DNA from: Pseudoxanthomonas suwonensis J47
GTDB taxonomy: Bacteria > Pseudomonadota > Gammaproteobacteria > Xanthomonadales > Xanthomonadaceae
Reading direction: 5' to 3'
NCBI RefSeq assembly: GCF_000513955.1
Contig: NZ_KI911328.1
Location: 62,001-126,000, forward strand
Length of the DNA: 64,000 nucleotides
Both the position numbers and the translations under genes were made by a program. This document shows positions 30,650 through 40,857 of the stretch, in pieces (position 1 is the stretch's first letter; each line of letters opens with the position of its first letter). The notes below the pieces were generated by a model. The model was not told the DNA's origin. It ran no database searches and saw only the letters and a list, made by a program, of their open reading frames with translations.

Positions 30650-33600
30650 ATGAAGCGAATGCTGATCAACGCCACGCAGGCCGAAGAACTGCGCGTGGCC
30701 ATCGTCGACGGCCAGACCCTGTACGACATCGACATCGAACAGCCGTCGAAGGAACAGAAGAAGTCCAACATCTACAAGGGCCGCATCACCCGGCTCGAAC
30801 CCTCCCTGGAAGCGGCCTTCGTCGACTACGGCGCCGAACGCCACGGCTTCCTGCCGCTGAAGGAAATCTCCCGCGACTACTTCCAGGCCGGCGTCGACCC
30901 GAACAAGGCCGGCATCCGCGAGCTGCTGCGCGAAGGCCAGGAAGTGGTGGTGCAGGTCGACAAGGACGAGCGCGGCAACAAGGGCGCGGCCCTGACCACG
31001 TTCATCTCGCTGGCCGGCCGCTACATGGTGCTGATGCCCAACTCCCCGACCGCCGGCGGCGTCTCGCGCCGGATCGAGGGCGAGGACCGCGCCGAGCTCA
31101 AGCGCGCCATGGACGCGCTGACCATCCCCGACGACATGGGCGTGATCATCCGCACCGCCGGCGTGGGCCGCGACGCGGAAGAGTTGCAGTGGGACCTGGA
31201 CTACCTGCTGGCCGCCTGGCGCGCGATCGCCGAGGCCGCGCTGAGCAAGCCGGCGCCGTTCCTGATCTACCAGGAATCGCGGCTGATCATCCGTGCCCTG
31301 CGTGACTACCTGCGCGCCGACATCGGCGAGATCCTGGTGGACACCGAGGAGATGTACAACGACGCGCGGCAGTTCATGGAACAGGTGATGCCGCAGACGC
31401 TGCGCAAGCTCAAGCACTACAAGGACGACATCCCGCTCTTCAACCGCTTCCAGATCGAGTCGCAGATCGAGAACGCCTACGAGCGCACCGTGCGCCTGCC
31501 CTCCGGCGGCGCCCTGGTGATCGACCAGACCGAGGCCCTGACCGCGATCGACGTCAACTCGGCGCGCGCGACCAAGGGCGGCGACATCGAGGAGACCGCG
31601 TTCCACACCAACCTGGAGGCGGCCGACGAGGTCGCCCGCCAGCTGCGCCTGCGCGACCTGGGCGGCCTGGTGGTGATCGACTTCATCGACATGGCCTCGT
31701 CCAAGCACCAGCGCGCGGTCGAGGACCGCCTGCAGGCCGCGCTGAAGTACGACCGCGCCCGCGTCCAGATCGGCCGCATCAGCCGCTTCGGCCTGCTGGA
31801 GATGAGCCGCCAGCGGCTGCGCGCCTCGCTGGGCGAATCCAGCCAGATCGTCTGCCCGCGCTGCGACGGCCACGGCCGCATGCGCAGCGTCGAGTCGCTG
31901 TCGCTGTCGATCATCCGCGTCGCCGAGGAGCACGCGATGAAGGAGAACACCGGGCAGGTGCTGGTCCAGGCCCCGGTGGAGATCGCCAACTTCCTGCTCA
32001 ACGAGAAGCGCGGCGCGCTGCGCGAGATCGAGCAGCGCCACGACGCGCCGATCATCATCGTCGCCGACGAGCAGCTGCAGACCCCGCACTACGAAGTCAC
32101 CCGCCTGCGCGAGAACGAGCTGGGCGAGGAGAGCAACAAGCCGTCGTACCAGCGCGGCACCCCGCGCAAGCTGCCGGTGCACGCCCTGACCAAGGCCCAG
32201 CTCAACATCCCGCCGCCGCCGGCGGTGACCCGCGTGGCCCCGCCGCGCCCGGCCCCGGTCCGCGAGGAGCGCGAGGAAGCCCCGGCGCCGGTCGCCCCGG
32301 CTCCGGCGCCGCGTCCGGCCCCCGCCAGCGGCGGCGTCGTCGGCTTCCTCAAGCGCCTGTTCGGCGCCGAGCCGGGCCCCGCGCCGGCCCCGGAACCGGC
32401 GCGTCCCGCGCAGGGCGAAGGCCGCGGCAACCGCAACGAGCGCGGCGACCGCAACCGTCGCGACAGCCGTAACGAAGAGCGCGGCGGCCAGAGCGGCAAC
32501 CGCGGCACGCAGCAGAAGCAGCGCGGCCAGCAGCAGGGCAAGGACAAGGACAAGGGCAACGGCCAGGCCCAGCAGCAGCCGAAGCAGGAGCGCCAGCCGC
32601 AGCAGCAGAAGGGCCAGGGCGGCCAGCAGCAGCCGAAGCAGGAACGCCAGCCGAAGCAGCAGCCGAAGCAGCCCAGGCCCGCGACCGAGGCCACCGAAAC
32701 GGTGAGGCCAGCGGCGCCGGCGAACGCGCCGAAGCCGCGCGTCGCCGAACAGGAGCCGGCCGCCGCCACCGAAACCCAGGCCGCGGTTCCGGCCGCCGCC
32801 GCCGCGGTGGTCGCCGCCGCGACCACCCTGCCCGCCGCCGCCCCGGTCGAGGCCACCGAGGCCGTCGAGGTCGCGGTACAGGACGTGGCCGCTGAAGGCG
32901 CATCCGTGCCCGCCGGCGAGGAAGGCGCCGCCAACGCCGAGGGCGGCAGCCGCCGCCGTCGCGGCCGTCGCGGTGGCCGTCGCCGCCGTCGCGGTGGCGA
33001 GGGCGGTGGTGCGCTGGCCGGTGCCGAAGGGGCCAGCGAGAACGCCGAAGGCCTGGAAGGCGAACTGGATGACGGCGGTGCCGACGAGCCCGGCGAGGCC
33101 ATGCCGGCGACGATCGTCCGCGGCGACCAGCCGGAGTTCGATTTCGACGACATCGTGCCGGCCGCGCCGGTCGCCGTGACCGACGCCGCGCCCGCGCAGC
33201 CGCAGCCGCAGCCGGCCGCAGGGCCGGTGCCCGCCCCGCAGCCGGCGGCGGCAGCCGCCGTCGAAGTGGCCGCGCCGCAGGCGCCGCTGGCACCGGTCGA
33301 CCCGGCCCCGTCCGAGCCGGCGCAGGCGTCCGCCGAGGTGGAGCCCTCCCTGCAGTCGGGCGATGCCGCCACCACGCTGGCCCCGGCCGCCGCCGCGGCG
33401 CAGGCCGACAGCGGCGAGCCGCTGGCCGTCGCCGAGGTTTCGCCGGTCGATGCCGCCGCGGAAGCCGTGGCCGAGGTCGTGACCGAAACGCCGGCCGAAC
33501 CGGCCGCTCCGGTTGCCGAAGCCCCGGCCGCCGAACCGGCACCGGAAGTCGAAGCGGCTCCCGCCGCTGCCGAGCGGGTCGCCGATGCCCCGGCTGCCGA

Positions 33601-33799
33601 AGTGGAGCCGGAACCGGCGCCCGCTGCGGTCGCCAACCCGGGCCTGTTCGACGAACTGCCCGCCGCCCCCCAGCCGGAGACCCCGGCCGTGGAAGAGCAG
33701 CAGCAGCCTGCCGCGGCGGAAGCCGACAAGGCCGACGAGGCCGCGCCGGCCGCGGACGCCGCGAACGAAGACGGCGAAGCGAAATCCCGCGAGGGCTGA
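30650..33799 (+). CDS. rne: Ribonuclease E
   Basis: 1,049 residues, the main endoribonuclease of mRNA decay and rRNA/tRNA processing and the scaffold of the degradosome. The catalytic half has an S1 domain ([20 protein letters not shown]), the DNase-I-like active site ([14 protein letters not shown] and [12 protein letters not shown]), and the zinc link Cys402/Cys405 (CPRCDGHG). The C-terminal half from about residue 510 is disordered, rich in Gln/Lys/Arg, then Ala/Pro/Glu. It has an arginine-rich RNA-binding patch ([15 protein letters not shown]) and an FLKRLFG segment that may bind the membrane. A strong terminator follows. Confidence 0.97.
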   Translation: MKRMLINATQAEELRVAIVDGQTLYDIDIEQPSKEQKKSNIYKGRITRLEPSLEAAFVDYGAERHGFLPLKEISRDYFQAGVDPNKAGIRELLREGQEVVVQVDKDERGNKGAALTTFISLAGRYMVLMPNSPTAGGVSRRIEGEDRAELKRAMDALTIPDDMGVIIRTAGVGRDAEELQWDLDYLLAAWRAIAEAALSKPAPFLIYQESRLIIRALRDYLRADIGEILVDTEEMYNDARQFMEQVMPQTLRKLKHYKDDIPLFNRFQIESQIENAYERTVRLPSGGALVIDQTEALTAIDVNSARATKGGDIEETAFHTNLEAADEVARQLRLRDLGGLVVIDFIDMASSKHQRAVEDRLQAALKYDRARVQIGRISRFGLLEMSRQRLRASLGESSQIVCPRCDGHGRMRSVESLSLSIIRVAEEHAMKENTGQVLVQAPVEIANFLLNEKRGALREIEQRHDAPIIIVADEQLQTPHYEVTRLRENELGEESNKPSYQRGTPRKLPVHALTKAQLNIPPPPAVTRVAPPRPAPVREEREEAPAPVAPAPAPRPAPASGGVVGFLKRLFGAEPGPAPAPEPARPAQGEGRGNRNERGDRNRRDSRNEERGGQSGNRGTQQKQRGQQQGKDKDKGNGQAQQQPKQERQPQQQKGQGGQQQPKQERQPKQQPKQPRPATEATETVRPAAPANAPKPRVAEQEPAAATETQAAVPAAAAAVVAAATTLPAAAPVEATEAVEVAVQDVAAEGASVPAGEEGAANAEGGSRRRRGRRGGRRRRRGGEGGGALAGAEGASENAEGLEGELDDGGADEPGEAMPATIVRGDQPEFDFDDIVPAAPVAVTDAAPAQPQPQPAAGPVPAPQPAAAAAVEVAAPQAPLAPVDPAPSEPAQASAEVEPSLQSGDAATTLAPAAAAAQADSGEPLAVAEVSPVDAAAEAVAEVVTETPAEPAAPVAEAPAAEPAPEVEAAPAAAERVADAPAAEVEPEPAPAAVANPGLFDELPAAPQPETPAVEEQQQPAAAEADKADEAAPAADAANEDGEAKSREG

Positions 33800-33839
33800 G
33801 CCGTGACAACGCTCCCCCCTGCTGGCGGGAGCGCAGCAA

Positions 33840-33875
33840 GGCACCGGACGCGGCGCGTCCGGTGCCTTTTCATTT
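33840..33875 (+). terminator. Rho-independent terminator of rne
   Basis: GGCACCGGACG (33840-33850), loop CGGCG, CGTCCGGTGCC (33856-33866), then TTTTCATTT. An 11-bp perfect stem with a U-rich tail in the rne direction. Confidence 0.92.
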
Positions 33876-33901
33876 GCAAGGATGGCGGCCCGCGGCCGCG
33901 C

Positions 33902-34549
33902 TCAGAGCGAGGTGCCCGGATCCATCAGGCCGTAGCGCGCCGCCAGCCGCGCCAGGGCGATGCTGTCCTGCACCCCGACCTTCTGGAACAGGCGCGACTT
34001 GTGGGTGTTGATGGTCTTGGCGCTCAGGCTCAGGCGCTTGGCGATCGCGTCCTGGCGCATGCCCTGCACCAGCAGCATCGCCACTTCCAGTTCGCGCGAG
34101 GACAGCTGCTCGAACGGCGAGCTGTCGCCGCCCATCGTCGCCAGCGCCATGTTCTGGGCCACGCTGCTGCCGAGGTAGCGGCGCCCGCGCGCGGCGTCGC
34201 GCACGGCGTGGAGCAGCTCCTGCGCGTTGCCGCCCTTGCCCACGTAGGCGTAGGCGCCGACGTCGAGCAGCCGCTTCGGCAGCGGGCCTTCCTCGAGCAC
34301 GGACACGATGACCACGCGGCTGCCGAGCTTGCCGCGGACGATGCGTTCGGTGACTTCCAGGCCGCTGATCCCCGGCAGATGCAGGTCGCAGAGGACTACG
34401 TCGGGTTTGAGCTTGCGGATCTGCGGCAGGGCTTCCTCGCCGCTCGGCGCCTCGCCCACGATCTCGATGTCCGTTTCCGCGGACAGGATCATGCGCAGGC
34501 CGGCCCTGACCAGCGCGTGGTCGTCAACGATGTAGATCCGGATGGCCAT
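33902..34549 (-). CDS. NarL/FixJ-family response regulator, GacA/UvrY-like
   Basis: 215 residues: receiver domain with Asp55 (DVVLCDLHLPGISG) and conserved DD at 9-10, and a LuxR-type helix-turn-helix at about 148-195 (LSSRELEVAMLLVQG...DAIAKRLSLSAKTINTHKSR). The overall pattern is closest to GacA/UvrY, which activates Rsm small RNAs in gammaproteobacteria. That is by resemblance only, as no cognate kinase is in the window. Convergent with rne. It is 104 nt downstream of the tRNA-Ser gene on the same strand. Confidence 0.85.
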   Translation of the reverse strand: MAIRIYIVDDHALVRAGLRMILSAETDIEIVGEAPSGEEALPQIRKLKPDVVLCDLHLPGISGLEVTERIVRGKLGSRVVIVSVLEEGPLPKRLLDVGAYAYVGKGGNAQELLHAVRDAARGRRYLGSSVAQNMALATMGGDSSPFEQLSSRELEVAMLLVQGMRQDAIAKRLSLSAKTINTHKSRLFQKVGVQDSIALARLAARYGLMDPGTSL

Positions 34550-34652
34550 GCCGCTTCCCTCGGTATGCCCCGCCCGAGCCTAGCCCCTGCCCCGCCGGAG
34601 CGGCAAGCCGCTCACACGGATAATGTGACGGGCGTCCGGGAAGGCCGGGAGC

Positions 34653-34742
34653 TGGCGGAAGGGGTGGGATTCGAACCCACGGATGGTTTGACCCATCGGC
34701 GGTTTTCAAGACCGCTGCCTTAAACCACTCGGCCACCCTTCC
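34653..34742 (-). tRNA. tRNA-Ser (anticodon UGA)
   Basis: A 90-nt tRNA with a long variable arm. The acceptor GGAAGGG (5' end at 34742) pairs with CCCTTCC before discriminator G and an encoded CCA (34653-34655). The anticodon loop CTTGAAA gives UGA, reading UCA and related codons, and the T-arm has GGTTCGAATCC. Class II shape and identity fit serine. serS lies 2 kb away on the same strand. Confidence 0.96.
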
Positions 34743-34841
34743 GTTCGGATGTCGCCCCGCCGGCCCTGCGGGCGGCGGCGCGCGATTGTCGCATGCGACG
34801 CGCCGCCGGGGCAGCCGCCAAGCGGCGGGCCGGCGCGCTTT

Positions 34842-35825
34842 TCAGCCGGCTTCGGCCGCTTCCACCGCCACAGCCGGCTGCTTGCCCTTGTTGCCGCAGT
34901 TGCCGCAGTCCAGGCGCGAGGACTCGATCTGCTGCGGCAGGTGCTCGGCCAAGAAGTCGATGAACACCCGCACCGCCGGCAGCAGGCCGCGGCGCGAGGC
35001 GAACACGGCGTGGCAGATGCCCTGCGGCAGCGACCAGTCCGGCAGCACCACTTCCAGCTCGCCCTTGCGCACGGCCTCGGCGCACACGGTCTCCGGCAGC
35101 ATGGTGATGCCGAAGCCGTCCTTGACCATCGCCAGCAGCAGCGGGAAGTCGAAGCCGGCCACGCGCGGCTGCAGGTTGTCGACGCGGCGCACCTCGCCGT
35201 TGCGACCGTGCAGTTCCCAGCGCTGGTGCGCCTCGTCCTCGTGCATGCTCAGGGTCAGGTGCGAAGCCAGGTCGGCCGGATCCTTCGGACGGCCGGCGCG
35301 GTCCAGGTACTTCGGGCTGGCGACCATCAGCTCCTGGATCTGGCCGAAGCTGCGCATCACCAGGCTGCCGTCGTCGTCCAGCCGCGTGCGCACGCGCAAG
35401 GCCACGTCGAAGCCTTCATTGATCAGGTCGACGCGGCGGTTGCTGACGTGCAGCTGCAGCCGCACCTTCGGGTACTGGTCGAGGAACTTCGGCAGCAGCT
35501 TCGGCAGCTGCTGCTGGGCGATCGCCACCGGCACGCTGACCCGCACCACGCCGCGCGGCTCGGCGCTGAGGCGGTCGACCACCTCGCGCGCGGCCTGGGC
35601 CTCGGTGAGCATGGTCTGGGCGTGGCGGTACACGCTCATGCCCACGTCGGTGACGGCGAAGCGCCGGGTCGAGCGCTGCAGCAGGCGCACGCCCATGTCG
35701 GTTTCCAGCTGGCTGATGCGGCGGCTCAGGCGCGACTTGGGGATGCCCAGGGCGCGCTCGGCGGCGGCGAATCCGCCGTGCTCCACCACCATCGCGAAGT
35801 AGTAGAGGTCGTTCAGGTCCTGCAT
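34842..35825 (-). CDS. LysR-type transcriptional regulator
   Basis: 327 residues: N-terminal winged helix (MQDLNDLYYFAMVVEHGGFAAAERALGIPKSRLSRRISQLE) and a substrate-binding-like effector domain (RGVVRVSVPVAIAQQQLPKLL onwards). The C-terminus has an unusual tail, LDCGNCGNKGKQPAV, with a Cys-x-x-Cys pair not typical of LysR proteins. It is divergent from the azoreductase gene with a TTCCA palindrome between them, so it probably regulates that gene and itself, responding to quinones, azo compounds or oxidants. The inducer is inferred from the neighbour only. Confidence 0.92.
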   Translation of the reverse strand: MQDLNDLYYFAMVVEHGGFAAAERALGIPKSRLSRRISQLETDMGVRLLQRSTRRFAVTDVGMSVYRHAQTMLTEAQAAREVVDRLSAEPRGVVRVSVPVAIAQQQLPKLLPKFLDQYPKVRLQLHVSNRRVDLINEGFDVALRVRTRLDDDGSLVMRSFGQIQELMVASPKYLDRAGRPKDPADLASHLTLSMHEDEAHQRWELHGRNGEVRRVDNLQPRVAGFDFPLLLAMVKDGFGITMLPETVCAEAVRKGELEVVLPDWSLPQGICHAVFASRRGLLPAVRVFIDFLAEHLPQQIESSRLDCGNCGNKGKQPAVAVEAAEAG

Positions 35826-35833
35826 GGCGCTAA

Positions 35834-35847
35834 TTCCATGTTTGGAA
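35834..35847. promoter_or_regulatory. Probable LysR operator
   Basis: TTCCA-TGTT-TGGAA, a perfect 5-bp inverted repeat in an AT-rich stretch (35831-35875) 9 nt from the regulator ATG and 107 nt from the azoreductase ATG. It fits the T-N11-A rule of LysR sites. TATAAG at 35860-35865 is a possible -10 for the azoreductase. Confidence 0.55.
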
Positions 35848-35953
35848 CGGATGGTGACATATAAGCACCTTTATCCCACCGGCGCAACGACCGATAGTGG
35901 GCGGCAGCAGCGGCCACGGCCGCTCCTCCCCCACCGATCCGGAGCATCCACCC

Positions 35954-36541
35954 ATGAAACTCCTGCACCTCGATTCCAGCGCGACCGGCGAAAGCTCGGT
36001 CACCCGCGAGCTTTCCGCCGCCATCGTCGCACAGTACCGGGCGACCACGCCGGGCCTCGAGGTCCAGTACCGCGACCTGGACCGCGACCCGCTGCCGCAC
36101 CTGACCGGGGCCCGCCTGGCCAAGGCCGACCCGGCCGAGGCGGAAGTCGCCGAACAGGTCCTGCAGCAGTTCCTGGACGCCGATATCGTCGTGATCGGCG
36201 CGCCGATGTACAACTTCGCCATCCCCTCGACGCTGAAGGCCTGGCTGGACCGCGTCACCGTGGCCGGCCGCACCTTCCGCTACACCGCCGAAGGCCCGCA
36301 GGGCCTGGCCGGCGGCAGGACGGTGATCGTCGCCAGCGCCCGTGGCGGCCTGCATGCCGGTTCGCCGAGGGACTTCCAGGAGCCGTACCTGCGCATGCTG
36401 TTCGGCTTCCTCGGCATCGACGACGTGCGCATCGTGCGCGCCGAGGGCGTGGGCCTGTCCCCGCAGCACCGCGCCGAAGCCATCGCCGCCGCCCGTGCCG
36501 CGATCGAGGACGAAGTCGTCGCGTTCAGCGCGGCGGCCTGA
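35954..36541 (+). CDS. azoR: FMN-dependent NADH-azoreductase / quinone reductase
   Basis: A 195-residue flavodoxin-fold enzyme. MKLLHLDSSATGESSVTREL binds FMN phosphate, and APMYNFAIPSTLKAWLDRV contacts flavin and substrate. AzoR enzymes reduce quinones and azo dyes by two electrons using NADH and protect against thiol-reactive quinones. GGAG at 35941-35944 sets the start. Divergent from its likely LysR regulator. Close in length to E. coli AzoR (201). Confidence 0.92.
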   Translation: MKLLHLDSSATGESSVTRELSAAIVAQYRATTPGLEVQYRDLDRDPLPHLTGARLAKADPAEAEVAEQVLQQFLDADIVVIGAPMYNFAIPSTLKAWLDRVTVAGRTFRYTAEGPQGLAGGRTVIVASARGGLHAGSPRDFQEPYLRMLFGFLGIDDVRIVRAEGVGLSPQHRAEAIAAARAAIEDEVVAFSAAA

Positions 36542-36554
36542 GGCCGCAGACAGC

Positions 36555-36584
36555 GACGCCGCGCCTTGCGGGCGCGGCGTCTTC
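36555..36584. terminator. Terminator between azoR and serS
   Basis: GACGCCGCGC (36555-36564) and GCGCGGCGTC (36572-36581), a perfect 10-bp stem with a 7-nt loop followed by TTCT. It lies between convergent genes and probably serves azoR, possibly both. Confidence 0.72.
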
Positions 36585-36622
36585 TACTCCGCGGCGGGAA
36601 CGCGTCCCGCCGATGCAGCGGC

Positions 36623-37978
<1,356 letters not shown>

Positions 37979-38058
37979 TTATCGCCAATCGCGGCCGGGC
38001 GCGCCCGCGGTTCACCGCTGCTGTGCCAGAATCGGGGCGTTTCCAGCACCGGACGCCC

Positions 38059-38709
38059 ATGGCCACGCACGCATCCGCCCTTTCCGGTTTTTCCAGGTAC
38101 CTGCCCGGGGGCCGCTGGCTGGTGGTCGGCCTGGCCTTCCTGCTGGGCTGGCTGCTGTTCGGCCTGGTCTGGCTGGCGGACCGTGGCGATGACGATGCGG
38201 CCGAGGCCCCGGTGAAGCCGGCGGCAAACGCCGAGACGTTCGAACCGCTGCCCCGGCCGATGGCCGCCGGCGATGCGGCGACACCGCTGCCGGTGCCGGC
38301 GGAAGACGAAGGCGAGGCGGCGCAGCTGGTGGAGGAAGAACCGGCCATCGTCGAGCCCGTGCCCGCACCGCTGGAGACCACGCCGCTGCCGCCGAGCCTG
38401 GAGGAAACCGCGGCGCCTGTAGCCGTGGCCGCCCAGCCGCCGACGCCGCTGCCGGACCAGTCGCCCTCGCCCCGCTACCCGATCGCCGCGGCGCGCCGGG
38501 GCGAGAGCGGCACGGTGGTGCTGGAAGTGGAAGTGGACGCCGGCGGCACGCCGCTGTCGGTCGAGGTCGCCTCGCGCAGCGGCTCGCGCGACCTGGACCG
38601 CGCCGCCGTGGAAGCCGTATCGCGCTGGCGGTTCTCGCCGGCGCTGGATGCCGACGGCAATCCGGTGCCCGGCCGGCTCACGGTGCCGATCGATTTCAAG
38701 ATGGAATAA
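38059..38709 (+). CDS. TonB-domain membrane protein
   Basis: 216 residues: one membrane helix near residues 20-40 (WLVVGLAFLLGWLLFGLVWL), an acidic Pro-rich spacer (about 45-135), and a TonB C-terminal domain (SPRYPIAAARRGESGTVVLEVEV...DRAAVEAVSRWRFSPAL). This is the TonB topology, so it may transmit proton-motive energy from ExbBD to outer-membrane receptors, but no exbB, exbD or receptor gene is nearby. The residues normally contacting ExbB in the helix are not obvious. A paralogue follows 147 nt downstream. Confidence 0.82.
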   Translation: MATHASALSGFSRYLPGGRWLVVGLAFLLGWLLFGLVWLADRGDDDAAEAPVKPAANAETFEPLPRPMAAGDAATPLPVPAEDEGEAAQLVEEEPAIVEPVPAPLETTPLPPSLEETAAPVAVAAQPPTPLPDQSPSPRYPIAAARRGESGTVVLEVEVDAGGTPLSVEVASRSGSRDLDRAAVEAVSRWRFSPALDADGNPVPGRLTVPIDFKME

Positions 38710-38856
38710 GCGGATCGGCGCTACGCCCTTCATCCCGCCTGCAACTCGCTGAATCCCCGCAGTCGTCGTGGAAACGTTCAGCGCGAATCGACCGGGCGCA
38801 CACATCGGCATCAGGAGACTCGGGGCGTTGCCAGGCAAACGCCAAGGAGCTTCCCG

Positions 38857-39432
38857 ATGCCAACCTATACCACCCGCCCTTCGCACCCCGCCGATCCGGC
38901 CGGCGTGCATCACGAAGCGCATGAAGCGCAGGCGCGCCGCACTTCGCCGCTGCTGCTCGCCCTGCTGGTGCTGGCCGTGGTCGCGCTCGCGGCCTGGTGG
39001 GCCATGCAGCGTTACGATGCCCGGCCCGTCGCCGATACCACGCCCATCCTGATCGAGCCGCCGGCGGCGGCAACGGATGCCACGCAAACGCGTGACGGCA
39101 GCGCTGCGACCCGTACCGAACCGCGTCCGGCGCCCATCGTCTCCGAGCGCCCTGCCCGGCCGCTGGCCGGCAATCCGGTCCCGGACTACCCACGCGCCGC
39201 GCTGCGCGCCGGCCGGGAAGGCAGCGTGCTGCTGTCGATCAGCATCGACGCGCGCGGCGTGCCGACCGACGTCCAAGTCATCCAGCGCAGCGGCGACCGC
39301 GGCGACCGCAGCCGCGACTTCGACCGCGCCGCGATCGAGGCAGTGCGCCAGTGGCGCTTCGAGCCGGCCCTGCACGACGGCAAGGCCGTGCCGTCGACGG
39401 TGCAGCTGCCGGTGGATTTCCGCCGTAGCTGA
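38857..39432 (+). CDS. TonB-domain membrane protein, paralogue
   Basis: 191 residues, same plan as the upstream gene: helix at about 30-50 (SPLLLALLVLAVVALAAWWA), spacer, TonB domain (NPVPDYPRAALRAGREGSVLLSIS...FDRAAIEAVRQWRFEPAL). It has AAGGAG at 38844-38849. The two proteins share only the domain plan and short motifs, so the duplication is old. Convergent with aroA. Confidence 0.82.
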   Translation: MPTYTTRPSHPADPAGVHHEAHEAQARRTSPLLLALLVLAVVALAAWWAMQRYDARPVADTTPILIEPPAAATDATQTRDGSAATRTEPRPAPIVSERPARPLAGNPVPDYPRAALRAGREGSVLLSISIDARGVPTDVQVIQRSGDRGDRSRDFDRAAIEAVRQWRFEPALHDGKAVPSTVQLPVDFRRS

Positions 39433-39439
39433 CGCGGAA

Positions 39440-39479
39440 GCGGTTGCGGCTCAGGCCACCAGGCCGAAGCCGCAACCGC
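39440..39479. terminator. 11-bp inverted repeat spanning the aroA stop
   Basis: GCGGTTGCGGC (39440-39450) and GCCGCAACCGC (39469-39479) are perfectly complementary with an 18-nt loop containing the last aroA codons and its stop. It may end transcription from the TonB side or mark the aroA 3' end. It lacks a U-tract. Confidence 0.4.
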
Positions 39480-40764
39480 GGGCCAGGGTGTCGAAGCCCG
39501 GGAACGAGGTGGCCACGTTGGCCACGTCCTCGATCCGCACCTCGCCGCTGGCGAGCTGGGCGGCCACCGCGAAGGCCATGGCGATCCGGTGGTCGCCATG
39601 GCTTTCGATCGTTCCGGCACCCAGCGGACCGGGATGGATGGTCGCGCCGTCCGGCGTCTCGTCCACCCGCAGGCCGAGCGTGCGCAGGCCGCTGGCCATC
39701 GCCGCGAGCCGGTCGGATTCCTTGACCCGCAGTTCGGCGGCGCCGCGCACCACGGTCGGTCCATCGGCGCAGGCGGCGGCCACGAACAGCGCCGGGAACT
39801 CGTCGATCATGTCCGGCACCAGTGCCTCCGGCACCTCGATGCCGTGCAGCGGCGCGTACCGCACCACCAGGTCGGCGACCGGCTCGCCGCCGTGGGTCGA
39901 GGGATTCTCCTCGCGGATGTCGGCGCCCATCAGCCGCAGCGCCTGCAGCAGGCCGGTGCGGCGCGGATTGAGGCCGACCGCGCGCAGGCGCAGCTCCGAG
40001 CCCGGCACGATGCTGGCCGCGACCAGGAAGAACGCGGCCGAGGAGAAATCCGCCGGGACCGCGATGTCGGTGGCGCGCAGGCGCTGGCCGCCGCGCAGGC
40101 GGGCGAAGCCGGGCGAGAATTCGATGTCCACGCCGAACGCCGAGAGCATGCGCTCGGTGTAGTCCCGGGTCGGATGCGGCTCGGTCACCGAGGTCTCGCC
40201 TTGCGCGTACAGGCCAGCCAGCAGCACCGCCGACTTCACCTGGGCGCTGGCCACCGGCAGCTCATAGTCGATGCCGTGCAACGGCTGGCCGCCGTGGATT
40301 CGCAGCGGCGGCGTGCCGTCGGCTTCGGTGTCGATGCGCGCGCCCATCTGCGCCAGCGGCGCGGTCACGCGGCGCATCGGCCGCTTCGACAACGAGGCGT
40401 CGCCGACCAGCACGCTGTCGAACGGCTGCGCGGCCAGCAGGCCGGCGAGCAGGCGCATGCCGGTGCCGGCGTTGCCGCAGTCCAGCGGGCCATCGGCCGG
40501 CTTGAGGCCGTCCACGCCCACGCCATGCACGATCCGTCGCGACGGCGAAGGCGTCTCGATACGCACGCCCAGGCGCGAAAAGATCGCCGCGGTGGCACGG
40601 GTATCCTCGCCTTCGAGGAAGCCGTCGATGGTGGACACGCCGTCGGCCAGCGCGGCGAACATCACCGAACGGTGCGAAACCGACTTGTCGCCGGGAATCT
40701 CCAACCCGCCATGCAACGCCTGCCCGGCCGTGGCGATCCAGTGTTGCTGCGAGGCCTGCGCCAT
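39451..40764 (-). CDS. aroA: 3-phosphoshikimate 1-carboxyvinyltransferase (EPSP synthase)
   Basis: 437 residues, joining shikimate-3-phosphate and PEP in the shikimate pathway. Signatures: PGDKSVSHRSVMFAALADG, LDCGNAGTGMRLLAGLLA, LNPRRTGLLQALRLMGADI and the catalytic region VPDMIDEFPALFVAA with ELRVKESDRLAAM. In the first signature the segment is GNAGTGMR; class assignment for glyphosate response is left open. The start is at 40764; a longer frame to 40827 reads through repeats. Third gene of the serC-pheA-aroA strand run. Confidence 0.96.
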   Translation of the reverse strand: MAQASQQHWIATAGQALHGGLEIPGDKSVSHRSVMFAALADGVSTIDGFLEGEDTRATAAIFSRLGVRIETPSPSRRIVHGVGVDGLKPADGPLDCGNAGTGMRLLAGLLAAQPFDSVLVGDASLSKRPMRRVTAPLAQMGARIDTEADGTPPLRIHGGQPLHGIDYELPVASAQVKSAVLLAGLYAQGETSVTEPHPTRDYTERMLSAFGVDIEFSPGFARLRGGQRLRATDIAVPADFSSAAFFLVAASIVPGSELRLRAVGLNPRRTGLLQALRLMGADIREENPSTHGGEPVADLVVRYAPLHGIEVPEALVPDMIDEFPALFVAAACADGPTVVRGAAELRVKESDRLAAMASGLRTLGLRVDETPDGATIHPGPLGAGTIESHGDHRIAMAFAVAAQLASGEVRIEDVANVATSFPGFDTLARGCGFGLVA

Positions 40765-40811
40765 CACGTCTCCATCGTCTGCTTGCCGCACGCGCCCCAG
40801 CGCCGCGGACC

Positions 40812-40852
40812 GATCACCAATCCCCAATCCCGAATCACCAATCCCGAATCAC
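40812..40852. repeat. Short direct repeats between aroA and pheA
   Basis: AATCCCGAATCAC occurs at 40826-40838 and 40840-40852, preceded by a related GATCACCAATCCC (40812-40824). The 13-14-nt units make up the pheA-aroA gap and may affect the distance and coupling of the two genes. Confidence 0.6.
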
Positions 40853-40857
40853 GGCCG

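Noticed and set aside
30260-33844. Minus-strand extension of rluC across the rne gene
   Set aside because: The rluC domain begins at 30229. The extension is antisense to rne and repeats the low-complexity mirror of its Ala/Pro/Glu region.
40812-40852. Microsatellite able to switch aroA or pheA
   Set aside because: The repeats lie between the genes and do not interrupt either reading frame. Two to three imperfect copies are too few to claim switching.
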